64,000 nucleotides of DNA from a virus (IMGVR_UViG_3300032242_000818:100718-164717); one strand, 5' to 3'. Counted from the first letter of the stretch, positions 52,450 to 60,218 are shown. Translations and numbers: made by a program. Notes: a model not told the origin generated them from the sequence alone.

Positions 52450-52884
52450 TTCCATAAAAGATTGTTCAAACCTTTATATCCAGAAAAATACACTGGAGAT
52501 CCAACCAATATTATAATGCGTTCTAGTTGGGAAACACGATTTGCGTCTTGGTGTGATAAAAACCCAAGCATTATAAAGTGGCAATCTGAAGAAACTATCG
52601 TTCCATATCGTTGCCCAACTGATAATAAAATTCATCGCTATTTTGTTGATTTTCAGATCCAAGTACAACAAAGGGATGGTACTTTAAAAAGATATCTGGT
52701 TGAAGTAAAACCATCTAAGCAATGTGTTCCACCAGAGTATCCTGGACGTCAAACCAAGAAATATATTACAGAATCTATGACGTATATTAAAAATCAAGCC
52801 AAATGGAAAGCAGCTACTGAGTATGCGAAAGATCGTGGCTGGGAATTCAAAATTATAACAGAGAAAGAACTTGGATTGGTTTGA
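52447..52884 (+). CDS. 4: Head completion protein gp4
   Basis: 145 residues from ATG at 52447 (a GTG in frame lies at 52417). Family pattern: PEKYTGDPTNIIMRSSWETR, FASWCDKNPSIIKWQSEETI, PYRCPTDNKIHRYFVDFQIQ, RYLVEVKPSKQ, and YIKNQAKWKAATEYAKDRGW. The Glu/FxD/ExK arrangement resembles a PD-(D/E)XK nuclease fold; T4 gp4 completes filled heads before tail joining. It is first in the plus-strand late operon. No clear Shine-Dalgarno is seen. Confidence 0.9.
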   Translation: MFHKRLFKPLYPEKYTGDPTNIIMRSSWETRFASWCDKNPSIIKWQSEETIVPYRCPTDNKIHRYFVDFQIQVQQRDGTLKRYLVEVKPSKQCVPPEYPGRQTKKYITESMTYIKNQAKWKAATEYAKDRGWEFKIITEKELGLV

Positions 52885-52898
52885 CCTAAATAAACAAT

Positions 52899-53501
52899 AT
52901 GGCAATCAAGAAACCTATCCAAGACGTTTTCGACCAGAATAAATACGATCTTTTAACTGCGGTAAAAAGATCTAGAAGCTGGTTTGAAAAACAAGTGTCT
53001 GCTATGGCACAGCAAAACATCACCCCAAATAAAGTATTAAAGGGTGAACCAAGTCATATGCGCACAGCAATTATGCCTGGAAATTTATATATGTATGTAT
53101 ATGATCCAAAAACAAAAGATGATCTACCATACTATGATAGATTTCCGTTAGTATTTCCTTTCAGAAAAACTGCTGATGGTTTTTATGGTTTAAATATGCA
53201 TTATCTTCCATATGACCTTAGAATTAAATTACTAGACCAATTGCTAGTATTTAAGTCAAATAGTCGCTGGGATGAAACTACAAAAATCAAATATAGCTGG
53301 GCATTAATTGATGGAGTTTCTCGTTATGCTGCAGCAAAACCTTGCGTAAAACAATATTTATCTGGTCATGTAAGAAGCCAGTTTAGACAAATCTACTCAG
53401 AAGACTGGGCAACTGCGATGTTATTACCTGTTGAAAGATTTGTTGGCGCATCTAAACAACAAGTCTGGGCAGATTCCAGAAAAATTATAAGAAGATCATA
53501 A
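52899..53501 (+). CDS. Probable DNA end protector gp2-like protein
   Basis: 200 residues. Basic, with RSRSWFEKQVSAMAQQNITP, MPGNLYMYVYDPKTKDDLPY, YDRFPLVFPFRKTADGFYGL and NMHYLPYDLRIKLLDQLLVF. This matches a family I associate with the gp2 (DNA end protector) annotation in marine T4-like phages, and it lies next to gp4 as in T4. T4 gp2 binds DNA ends and shields them from RecBCD after injection. The starting ATG follows a CTAAATAA box by five bases. Assignment rests on pattern memory and context. Confidence 0.6.
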   Translation: MAIKKPIQDVFDQNKYDLLTAVKRSRSWFEKQVSAMAQQNITPNKVLKGEPSHMRTAIMPGNLYMYVYDPKTKDDLPYYDRFPLVFPFRKTADGFYGLNMHYLPYDLRIKLLDQLLVFKSNSRWDETTKIKYSWALIDGVSRYAAAKPCVKQYLSGHVRSQFRQIYSEDWATAMLLPVERFVGASKQQVWADSRKIIRRS

Positions 53502-54257
53502 ATGGCAAAATCTCCATTAAACGACTTTATATCTAAAGTAAAGCAAGATGGTCTTGCTAGAAATAATAGATTTTTAGTTTGTATTACCCCAAAACAGCCA
53601 TATCAATTAGACCCAACAGGTAGTTGGCTACAAGATGTATTATTATTGTGCGATCAAGTGCAATTACCTGGAACTAATTTTAATACATCAGATATGAGAA
53701 CATATGGTGAAACTAGAAAAGCCCCATATGAAAGATTGTATGAAGATATCAATATGTCATTTTATGTTGATACTTCAATGACAGTTAAATATTTCTTTGA
53801 TAACTGGATGACATATATTCAAAATCCAGGAACTAGGAATTTTAACTATTATGATGATTATACTTCAGATATTACAATTGAAGTACAAGATTTAAAGAAT
53901 CAAACAAGATACGCTGTTCAATTAAGAGAAGCATTTCCTAAAAGTATAGGTGCTGTTCAGTTAGATCAATCTAACAAAGATATAATGAAGATATCTGTAA
54001 ATTTTGCATACAAATATTATGTTATTGGAGATCCAATATATATTCCTAACTCAGATCATGCGACTGGTGGGTTTGCGTCAATTAATTTTTCTGGTGATTC
54101 GATTAGTCGATATCAGCCAATTTTTAATCAAACACCATCAGCAGTTAGAACTCAAACAGATCCGTTAAATTCTTTTATCAACAGATTAAAGAATTTTGCG
54201 ATAGGCGCAGTTGGCTCAAAGATTGTAACAAAACTACCAGGAATTTTAAGGAGATAA
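53502..54257 (+). CDS. 54: Baseplate tail-tube initiator gp54-like
   Basis: 251 residues, directly following the upstream stop. The tube fold is seen in NNRFLVCITPKQPYQLD, LLLCDQVQLPGTNFNTSDMR, YERLYEDINMSFYVDTSMTV, KYFFDNWMTYIQNPGTRNFN and KISVNFAYKYYVIGDPIYI. The C-terminal ~60 residues are a separate extension (DPLNSFINRLKNFAIGAVGS), as in T4 gp54 (320 residues). gp54 completes the baseplate platform on which gp19 polymerises. Confidence 0.82.
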   Translation: MAKSPLNDFISKVKQDGLARNNRFLVCITPKQPYQLDPTGSWLQDVLLLCDQVQLPGTNFNTSDMRTYGETRKAPYERLYEDINMSFYVDTSMTVKYFFDNWMTYIQNPGTRNFNYYDDYTSDITIEVQDLKNQTRYAVQLREAFPKSIGAVQLDQSNKDIMKISVNFAYKYYVIGDPIYIPNSDHATGGFASINFSGDSISRYQPIFNQTPSAVRTQTDPLNSFINRLKNFAIGAVGSKIVTKLPGILRR

Positions 54258-54259
54258 AA

Positions 54260-54739
54260 ATGGCAGATGAAATCGTACAGGAGAAGAAGAAAGATGAAGA
54301 CTGGATGCAAAAGAAATGGCGCCCAGCCATGGGGTGGATGTATATGGTTGTGTGTTTCTTTGATATGGTTATATTTCCAATTCTGTGGGCACTCGTACAA
54401 ACAATACAACACCAACAACTAGTTCAGTGGAACCCACTAACACTTCAAGGTGCTGGTTTATTCCACGTTGCCATGGGTGCTGTTTTAGGTATTGCCGCAT
54501 TTGGTCGTACACAAGAAAAGATCGCAGGGAGCGCAAACAATGCACCGACTACTACCCCACCAGCAACAACAGCCTTCCCAACTGCAATGCCAGCAGCACC
54601 TAGCGTATCTGCGCCAGCACCTAGCGCATTCCCAGCCCCAGTAGCTGCTCCAAGCAGCTTTGGAAGCGCATCTGCAACAAGTTTCAGCGCAGGATTCCCA
54701 GGCGATCCACCAACAAGGAACACTCGTAACGACGGATAA
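54260..54739 (+). CDS. Holin (3TM-family type)
   Basis: 159 residues. After a charged N-terminus (MADEIVQEKKKDEDWMQKKW) come RPAMGWMYMVVCFFDMVIFP followed by ILWALVQ, and a second hydrophobic helix GLFHVAMGAVLGIAAFG. The pattern RPxMxWxYxxVCxFDxxxFP is a known phage holin family. The C-terminal ~70 residues are Pro/Ala/Ser-rich and soluble. It lies in the plus-strand late operon between gp54 and gp16; the ribosome binding site is AAGGAGAT. It would time release of the muralytic enzyme, perhaps the SleB-like hydrolase at 61541-62137. Confidence 0.8.
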   Translation: MADEIVQEKKKDEDWMQKKWRPAMGWMYMVVCFFDMVIFPILWALVQTIQHQQLVQWNPLTLQGAGLFHVAMGAVLGIAAFGRTQEKIAGSANNAPTTTPPATTAFPTAMPAAPSVSAPAPSAFPAPVAAPSSFGSASATSFSAGFPGDPPTRNTRNDG

Positions 54740-54741
54740 AT

Positions 54742-55155
54742 ATGAAAATCGATGATACATTATCAGAAGTGTTTAACACAATACCTCAAGAATCAAAACC
54801 CCTTGAAGTGATTGATAGTAATACTGGCGAGGTTATACCTACAACAGAAGGTAAAATCGAAACAGATTATGAAACAACTAGATCGAACCTTCGTGAACTT
54901 CTAATAACTGGGCAGAATGCTTTGTATCATGCGTTAGAAGTGGCGAAACAATCTGAACACCCACGTGCTTTTGAAGTCGTGGGTAACCTTATGAAACAAC
55001 TTGCTGATGTAAACCAACAGTTATTAGATATACACCAGCAAAAACAAAAACTTGATGCTCCAAAGAAAGGTGCTGATAAAGTGACCAACAATGCTATCTT
55101 TGTAGGTAGCACTGCTGAATTGAGTAAAATGATTAAGAAAATGCAAGGAGAATAA
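54742..55155 (+). CDS. 16: Terminase small subunit gp16
   Basis: 137 residues (T4: 164). The helical core DYETTRSNLRELLITGQNAL, YHALEVAKQSEHPRAFEVVG and NLMKQLADVNQQLLDIHQQK is a gp16 signature, with an acidic N-terminus and short basic end. gp16 regulates gp17 ATPase and DNA recognition during packaging. It is on the opposite strand and about 41 kb from gp17. It follows the holin by two bases. Confidence 0.88.
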   Translation: MKIDDTLSEVFNTIPQESKPLEVIDSNTGEVIPTTEGKIETDYETTRSNLRELLITGQNALYHALEVAKQSEHPRAFEVVGNLMKQLADVNQQLLDIHQQKQKLDAPKKGADKVTNNAIFVGSTAELSKMIKKMQGE

Positions 55156-55158
55156 ATT

Positions 55159-55881
55159 ATGGCTTTGCCAATGAACAGTACACCAACTTATAACTTGGTG
55201 ATACCTTCTACTAAAAAGACTGTTAAGTATCGTCCATTTTTAGTTAAAGAAGAAAAATCGATATTGATTGCGCAACAAAGTGAAGATATTGTTGTTATGG
55301 TTGATACATTAAAAGATGTTATCAGATCTTGTATCATAGATAAAATTGATCCTGAAAGTCTTTCTACTTTTGATCTTGAGTATATCTTTACTCAAATTCG
55401 TGGAAAGTCAGTTGGCGAAATTATTGAATTATTCTTTCCATGTGATGTTGATCATGGCGAACAAAACGATAAAGCAAAGGTAAAAATATCGATTGATCTT
55501 ACTAAGATTGAAGTAGAATTTCCAGAAGATCATACTAACAAAATTGAATTATTTGGTGATGTTGGTATGATTATGAAGTATCCAACTATTGAGATTATGA
55601 CTAAGTTAGAAAAGACTGACTCAGACGATCTTGATAATATCTTTGAAATTGTTGCTGACTGTATAGATTTAATCTATGAAGGTGACAAAATTCACTATGC
55701 TAAAGAAACAAAGAAAGAAGAACTTTTAGAATTTTTATATAATTTAAATTCTGAACAGTTTATTAAAGTACAAAACTTTTTCGCGACGTTGCCTAGGATT
55801 AAAAAGGAAGTTGAATATAACTGCCCAATCTGTGGTCTACATCATAAGAAAGTTTTGGAGGGAATGCAAAGTTTTTTTTAA
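55159..55881 (+). CDS. 26: Baseplate hub subunit gp26 (T4_baseplate family)
   Basis: 240 residues (T4: 208). It shows VKYRPFLVKEEKSILIAQQS, DIVVMVDTLKDVIRSCIIDK, LSTFDLEYIFTQIRGKSVGE and a C-terminal zinc-ribbon-like NCPICGLHHKKVLEGMQSFF. T4 gp26 acts in hub assembly. The gene ends in eight T followed by TAATG. The overlap with gp51 places gp51 in the -1 frame, and a GGAGGG lies nine bases before the T-run, so a gp26-gp51 fusion by frameshifting is possible. Confidence 0.88.
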   Translation: MALPMNSTPTYNLVIPSTKKTVKYRPFLVKEEKSILIAQQSEDIVVMVDTLKDVIRSCIIDKIDPESLSTFDLEYIFTQIRGKSVGEIIELFFPCDVDHGEQNDKAKVKISIDLTKIEVEFPEDHTNKIELFGDVGMIMKYPTIEIMTKLEKTDSDDLDNIFEIVADCIDLIYEGDKIHYAKETKKEELLEFLYNLNSEQFIKVQNFFATLPRIKKEVEYNCPICGLHHKKVLEGMQSFF

Positions 55882-55883
55882 TG
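55857..55883 (+). other. Probable -1 ribosomal frameshift site at gp26/gp51 junction
   Basis: GGAGGG (55857-55862), then nine bases, then T8 (55872-55879), then TAATG. In the gp26 frame the end reads AGT TTT TTT TAA. Slipping back one base on the T-run reads TTA then ATG and continues through gp51. An internal Shine-Dalgarno 10-14 bases before a homopolymer slippery site is the classic stimulator of -1 frameshifting. Expected product is a fusion of about 302 residues. Confidence 0.55.
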
Positions 55884-56066
55884 AATCTCTGTCATGAAAA
55901 CTTGGCGAACTATTATAAACTAAATTTCGCTCTGATGCAGTACCACAAATACTCCTTGGCAGAGATTGAAAATATGATTCCGTTTGAGCGAGAAGTGTAC
56001 GTTGCTATGTTAATTCAGTATCTAGAAGAAGAAAAACAACGAATAGAAGCAAACAAGAGACAATAA
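55881..56066 (+). CDS. 51: Baseplate hub assembly protein gp51-like
   Basis: 61 residues: NLCHENLANYYKLNFALMQY, HKYSLAEIENMIPFEREVYV and AMLIQYLEEEKQRIEANKRQ. The arrangement with gp26 immediately upstream is the known gene 26-51 pair. The 'LMxxHxYSLxExxxMxxxE' pattern resembles tail assembly chaperone C-terminal domains. Its ATG overlaps the gp26 stop. The GGAGGG at 18 bases upstream is too far for an ideal start, which fits expression by frameshift as well as by re-initiation. Confidence 0.7.
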   Translation: MNLCHENLANYYKLNFALMQYHKYSLAEIENMIPFEREVYVAMLIQYLEEEKQRIEANKRQ

Positions 56067-56067
56067 A

Positions 56068-57783
56068 ATGGCAAAAAGAAATAGTAGAAAAGCACCAGTA
56101 GTTAATGTAACTAGTTCTACAACAGTAGAAGTTAATGGTGGGATTTCATCATCTGAGTTTAAACAACTACTAGATCTACAGGCTGCTGCTGTTGGTGAAC
56201 TTACTTCTGTCAGAACCTTACTTGAACTTTCTAAAGAAGTAAGTAAATCTTCATCTTCTGCAGCTGCTGCGCCATCTATGTCTTCTGAGAAGATCCTACA
56301 AGATATACTTAAAGTTGCTAAAGAGCAGTTCAAGGGTAGCAGACGTTCTTGGAAACTTCAAGAAGATTTCCAAAAAGAATGGGATAAAGAAGCAAAGAAT
56401 ATTGCTGAGATGGCAAAGGGCATGAAGACCTTTAAAACATTCGGCGAAAAAATGCAAGACAAAAAAGCATCGTTCAAAGAAAACTTTAGTCTTGCTGGAA
56501 TGAAGAAAAATGTTTTAGGTGCGCTTAATGTTGGTGGTATTTTTAATAAGACTCTCGAGCGAGATAAGTTTGTTGAGCAACAAAAAGCATTAGGCAGTAC
56601 TGCTTCTAATAAAGAGTTAAAACAGGATTATGAAAAAGCCCATGTAGCTGCAAAAGAGACTAAGAAAACAGAAGCTGCTATTGAGAAAATAAAATCCAAG
56701 GCTGCTAATGGTGGTCCAGAAGTAAGCGAAGAACATCTTAAAACAGTCAATCCTGAATTTGCTAAACTATTAGAAAAGCGTCAAGCCAATGCTGATGAGT
56801 TTGGTAAATATCAAAGATCAACTGATATCCATAGTCCAACTCCAGTTAATAGAAATATTGTTGAGGGATTAAACCCTGCTCCAATGAGTAAAGTTGTTCC
56901 AAGTTCAACTGCACCAGAAATGGGTAAAACACCCACGTCAACCGCAGCTGAAGCAGCACAGGGTGCTGAAGTTATGGAAGAAGGTAAGAAGATGGAAGAA
57001 GATCAAACCCATCTTCTTAAAGTTATTGCTGAGAATACTGGTGGTGACAGGAAGGCACAAACAAAACCAGCTGAAGAAAAGAAACCAGAGGGTGGTGGTC
57101 TATTAGATACTATTATGAGTTTCTTAGGTGATGGTTTAATGCAAGCATTTAAACGACTATTCAATCCAGGGACTATTCTAAAATCTCTTGGTAAGATCTT
57201 CGCTATTGGTATGATTGTTGGTGCTTTGTTTGAAGGTATTATGGATGGCTTTGATGAGTTTATGAAAACAGGTGATATTGGTAAAGCACTTATCGCTGGC
57301 CTTGCTGGTATTATTGACTTCTTAACATTCGGTTTATTTGATAAAGAAAAGATTAAAGAAGTTATTGGTGACTTCAGTAAGTTCTTGTATGACCATGTTA
57401 TAAAACCATACGTTGATTTTATTACATATATCAAAGATGCATTTATGTCTCTGATTGAAAATATTGGTATACCAGAAATCAAATTTAAGATTCCTGTTAT
57501 CAATAAAGAAGTTGGTATTGGTCCATTTTATCCGTTTAAGAAAGATGCTAAACAACCAGAAGCTGCTACCCCAGAAGCACCTCCACCAACTACTGGTAAT
57601 CAAGTTGATCAACAGTCAGCAGAAAATGCTGGAGCAAAAGAAACACCTGTAGCTGCTAATAAAACTAATGTGGTTAATGCACCAGTTACCACAAATAATA
57701 ATACTACTCAAGTTCAAATGAGACCTGCCATTAGAAATCAGGAATCATCACAAAGCAGGTACGTACAAAGCAAATACGCATAA
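56068..57783 (+). CDS. 29: Tail tape measure / hub protein gp29-like
   Basis: 571 residues (T4 gp29: 590). The N-terminal half is charged and coiled-coil (LRKVAKEQFKGSRRSWK-like segment, KETKKTEAAIEKIKSKAANG). A central hydrophobic region ~360-430 (LGKIFAIGMIVGALFEGIMD, KALIAGLAGIIDFLTFGLFD) is typical of tape measures that contact the membrane. The C-terminus ends in a disordered NNTTQVQMRPAIRNQESSQS tail. The position after gp26/gp51 in the tail hub operon supports gp29. It ends at a bidirectional terminator. The start was chosen right after the gp51 stop. Confidence 0.78.
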   Translation: MAKRNSRKAPVVNVTSSTTVEVNGGISSSEFKQLLDLQAAAVGELTSVRTLLELSKEVSKSSSSAAAAPSMSSEKILQDILKVAKEQFKGSRRSWKLQEDFQKEWDKEAKNIAEMAKGMKTFKTFGEKMQDKKASFKENFSLAGMKKNVLGALNVGGIFNKTLERDKFVEQQKALGSTASNKELKQDYEKAHVAAKETKKTEAAIEKIKSKAANGGPEVSEEHLKTVNPEFAKLLEKRQANADEFGKYQRSTDIHSPTPVNRNIVEGLNPAPMSKVVPSSTAPEMGKTPTSTAAEAAQGAEVMEEGKKMEEDQTHLLKVIAENTGGDRKAQTKPAEEKKPEGGGLLDTIMSFLGDGLMQAFKRLFNPGTILKSLGKIFAIGMIVGALFEGIMDGFDEFMKTGDIGKALIAGLAGIIDFLTFGLFDKEKIKEVIGDFSKFLYDHVIKPYVDFITYIKDAFMSLIENIGIPEIKFKIPVINKEVGIGPFYPFKKDAKQPEAATPEAPPPTTGNQVDQQSAENAGAKETPVAANKTNVVNAPVTTNNNTTQVQMRPAIRNQESSQSRYVQSKYA

Positions 57784-57808
57784 AAAAAGGGCACCGAAGT
57801 GCCCTTTT
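57782..57808. terminator. Bidirectional terminator between tape measure and gp32
   Basis: AAAAAAAGGGCAC, a CGAA loop, and GTGCCCTTTT form a six-pair G/C stem with A-run and T-run on either side. It works for both converging operons: plus-strand tail hub genes and minus-strand gp32. Confidence 0.88.
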
Positions 57809-57822
57809 CAACAACCACTGAA

Positions 57823-58734
57823 TTATTCTTCAGCAGCAATTTTCTTAAAGTAAGACATCACATCCTCATCGTCATCATTATCGATAGACTTTTGAGTAGG
57901 TGCTGGTTTAGATTTTAAACTTGGTGCTGAAGCAACAGGCATATTATCTTCAGTCATTGAAGCAGCAGACTTACCAGCAAAAGTATCACCAGAAAGAACT
58001 GCATCAAGTTTCTTCTTCAATTCGTCATAAGACTTGAAGTTGCTACGATCGGTAAACTCAGACAACTTATGTTGAGCATTAACGATACGAACAATTTCTT
58101 CATCACTGTCAGCAACTGGACATGGGTCAGAAAACACGGACTCATCGTAGTTAGCATAACCATCTTTCTTGCGCATACGCAATTTAAAGTTGGCACCTTC
58201 CCATAAGTCAAACACGTTTACTGGCTTTTCATCTTCGAAAGTTGGACGAGCCTTATCCATGATCTTGTCAAAGATCTTCTTACCAAACTTAAACAAAAAT
58301 ACCTTACCTTCATTCTCAGGGTGCTTTGGGTCAGACACAATGAGTACGTTAGCAGTGAAACTTAGTTTACGCTTTTGTTTACGAGCGATCTCTTTGTTAG
58401 CATCAGAACCTGAGTTCCAAAGCATAGTGTTCAATTCACCGACTGGATCATTTTCACCAAGAGTAGTTAGGGAGTTTTCGATATACCACTTTCCAGTTGG
58501 ACCTTGGAAGCCATGGCTAAAGATACGAACCCATGGGAGTTCATCGCCTTCGACACGTGGTAGGAATCGTAGAGTAGCTGTTCCGTTGCCAGCCTTATCG
58601 CCCTCTAGACGCCAGAAGCGATTGTCGTCATAAGACTTCTTTTCGCCACTTTGTGGGTTAGAGATTTTATCAAATTCTCCAGCGATTTTGCTGAAGTCTT
58701 GATTGCGCATTTTACGGAGTGTTTGAATATCCAT
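57823..58734 (-). CDS. 32: ssDNA-binding protein gp32
   Basis: 303 residues (T4: 301). N-terminal cooperativity helix LRKMRNQDFSKIAGEF; core DNRFWRLEGDKAGNGTATLR, FLPRVEGDELPWVRIFSHGF, QGPTGKWYIENSLTTLGEND; acidic C-terminal tail DNDDDEDVMSYFKKIAAEE, which recruits gp59 and other partners. The T4 zinc ligands (His64, Cys77, Cys87, Cys90) are not preserved; only one Cys is visible in the protein (DPCPV). gp32 coats ssDNA in replication and recombination. Ribosome binding site AAAGGAAAC. Confidence 0.95.
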   Translation of the reverse strand: MDIQTLRKMRNQDFSKIAGEFDKISNPQSGEKKSYDDNRFWRLEGDKAGNGTATLRFLPRVEGDELPWVRIFSHGFQGPTGKWYIENSLTTLGENDPVGELNTMLWNSGSDANKEIARKQKRKLSFTANVLIVSDPKHPENEGKVFLFKFGKKIFDKIMDKARPTFEDEKPVNVFDLWEGANFKLRMRKKDGYANYDESVFSDPCPVADSDEEIVRIVNAQHKLSEFTDRSNFKSYDELKKKLDAVLSGDTFAGKSAASMTEDNMPVASAPSLKSKPAPTQKSIDNDDDEDVMSYFKKIAAEE

Positions 58735-58757
58735 CGTATGTTTCCTTTGTATTAATA

Positions 58758-58979
58758 TTACGGTTTATTTTTAGTATGTTGTATTTGAATCTTATCATCT
58801 AGTTCAATGTCATCATTAAAGTCTTCATTATTCAAATCATAATCATCTTCAACATAGTTATTTATCGTTCTCATTCCACCAGTTTTTTTACCATTAGAAT
58901 GTTTGGCAGGTTTCCCTGAACGATTACCAAATTCAGTATCATCAAATTTCTTTGATGATTTATAATAAGTGCGACCCAT
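58758..58979 (-). CDS. Small basic-then-acidic protein between gp59 and gp32
   Basis: 73 residues. A basic N-terminal half (GRTYYKSSKKFDDTEFGNRS, GKPAKHSNGKKTGGM) is followed by an acidic Asn/Asp-rich half (VEDDYDLNNEDFNDDIELDD). Family unknown. It is packed one base after gp59 and before gp32, so it may act with the replication proteins or be an intrinsically disordered regulator. Confidence 0.6.
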   Translation of the reverse strand: MGRTYYKSSKKFDDTEFGNRSGKPAKHSNGKKTGGMRTINNYVEDDYDLNNEDFNDDIELDDKIQIQHTKNKP

Positions 58980-58980
58980 T

Positions 58981-59589
58981 TTAATCTAACTCTTCAACAA
59001 AATGTGTAAATATCTTACGTAGTTTTTCTTTATCGTATTTAACGAAACCAATCAACTTCTTGATTCGTAATAATTCATTACTCCATATATGTTGCACAGT
59101 TGGATTATCAAGCCAGTGTTCAACGATATGATCAAGTTCATTCACAATCACTAAAGTTTCGATTGAAATTTTACCACCAAGAAACAGTTTTAATGCAGCT
59201 GGGTATTCATTAAAATTAAAATCAAAGATACTAGAAGTTGGTAACTTATTTATCTCAACATAAGTCAATAAAGACGCTAGATCATCAATAAAGATTTTAG
59301 TGATACTTTGTTTACGTCTATTCCATTCTGCTAGATTATCATCTGCTTCTTGCCCTGCATAAATGGCTGACTCGTTACCATAAGCAAAATTTGCAACAAA
59401 GAACTGAATGATATCACGATCGTTGCCAATCTTTCTTGCCAACTTCTCAAATATATATCTGTCATTTCTTGCCTCAAATGCCTCACGAGATCCTTTAACA
59501 TTTCCTCTATTTTCAAAGACGTTAAATTTTTCAGAGGTGAAGTGCAATTTCAATGCAAGATAATAACGATATGCTTTAAATCCGTCCAC
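58981..59589 (-). CDS. 59: gp59 loader of the gp41 helicase
   Basis: 202 residues (T4: 217), GTG start at 59589 with AGGAAG seven bases upstream. It matches gp59: KAYRYYLALKLHFTSEKFNV, FENRGNVKGSREAFEARNDR with YIFEKLARKI, DLASLLTYVEIN, YPAALKLFLGGKISIETLVI and a helical C-terminus. gp59 loads gp41 helicase on gp32-coated forks. It overlaps the small membrane protein upstream by 14 bases, consistent with coupling. Confidence 0.88.
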   Translation of the reverse strand: MDGFKAYRYYLALKLHFTSEKFNVFENRGNVKGSREAFEARNDRYIFEKLARKIGNDRDIIQFFVANFAYGNESAIYAGQEADDNLAEWNRRKQSITKIFIDDLASLLTYVEINKLPTSSIFDFNFNEYPAALKLFLGGKISIETLVIVNELDHIVEHWLDNPTVQHIWSNELLRIKKLIGFVKYDKEKLRKIFTHFVEELD

Positions 59590-59770
59590 TTAATTTCTTC
59601 CTACATGCGTTTTTAACTTCAACAGGAAAGTCTGGTGAAATCTCAGCAATAGAACAATCATAACGAATATACCTATCTTCTCTTTTATCTGCCATTCTAG
59701 CAAATGAAATTATTACAACAAGAAATAAAATTGATACTATTGGTGGTATCAAATAAACAATTCTAGACAT
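59576..59770 (-). CDS. Small single-span membrane protein
   Basis: 64 residues with one clear hydrophobic segment, residues 5-23 (VYLIPPIVSILFLVVIISF), then a charged tail KREDRYIRYDCSIAEISPDF and FPVEVKNACRKKL. It is placed between gp33 and gp59 and overlaps both. Two Cys in the tail could form a disulfide if it is periplasmic. Function unknown. Confidence 0.65.
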   Translation of the reverse strand: MSRIVYLIPPIVSILFLVVIISFARMADKREDRYIRYDCSIAEISPDFPVEVKNACRKKLSGRI

Positions 59771-59978
59771 CTAGTTTTGCTCTTTTAGGTAGATAATTTT
59801 CATCTTGAAAATTTACCTCAAGTTTATCTTTGAGAGATTTATTTACAAGTTTAGCAATATCCTGTGGTTCAATAAAGTTTTCTTTACAATACTGAAGAAC
59901 AGCATCCATATAAGAGATATTGTTATCACGAACAATTTGCTCAATATGCATGGAAAAATCATTAGACGATTTAAACAT
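59763..59978 (-). CDS. 33: Late-transcription co-activator gp33
   Basis: 71 residues from ATG at 59978 (MFKSSNDFSMHIEQIVRDNN); a longer frame opens upstream inside the neighbour. The pattern ISYMDAVLQYCKENFIEPQD then IAKLVNKSLKDKLEVNFQ and YLPKRAKLDV is the gp33 family of marine T4-like phages. In T4, gp33 bridges RNA polymerase beta-flap, gp55 and the gp45 clamp. Together with gp55 at 1-306, both late-transcription factors are in this window. Confidence 0.8.
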   Translation of the reverse strand: MFKSSNDFSMHIEQIVRDNNISYMDAVLQYCKENFIEPQDIAKLVNKSLKDKLEVNFQDENYLPKRAKLDV

Positions 59979-60183
59979 TTTTCTTGATCCAGTATTCAGT
60001 ATTGCGAATCTCTTGACACAATTTATTATACTCGCCTGACTTTTGTTTATAGAGTTTCCAAATAGGGGTGTTTGATTTTTCAGGATCCATTTGCTTATCA
60101 AATTTATCTAGATACATCGTAAAGAATTTATCTAGTTTCATTTTTTCAATTAAGAGTTCTTGGCGTCGTGTTTTGTAATCCAT
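59971..60183 (-). CDS. Conserved small helical protein upstream of gp33
   Basis: 70 residues, MDYKTRRQELLIEKMKLDKF, FTMYLDKFDKQMDPEKSNTP, IWKLYKQKSGEYNKLCQEIR. It is charged, helical, with no hydrophobic segment. Related proteins precede gene 33 in other marine T4-like genomes, as far as I recall; function unknown. It is first in the operon driven by the promoter at 60190-60218. Confidence 0.68.
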   Translation of the reverse strand: MDYKTRRQELLIEKMKLDKFFTMYLDKFDKQMDPEKSNTPIWKLYKQKSGEYNKLCQEIRNTEYWIKKNV

Positions 60184-60189
60184 AATATT

Positions 60190-60218
60190 ATTATACTTTA
60201 TTTTAAGTTAAAAGTCAA
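60190..60218 (-). promoter_or_regulatory. Strong sigma-70-like promoter of the gp33-gp59-gp32 operon
   Basis: Minus strand -35 TTGACT (60213-60218), 17-base spacer, -10 TATAAT (60190-60195), immediately before the ATG at 60183. The -35 and -10 hexamers are identical to those of the uvsY promoter. Confidence 0.78.

Noticed and set aside
57003-57503. 166-residue minus-strand open frame inside the tape measure gene
   Set aside because: Shadow of the tape measure coding sequence, with no ribosome binding site or recognisable domain.
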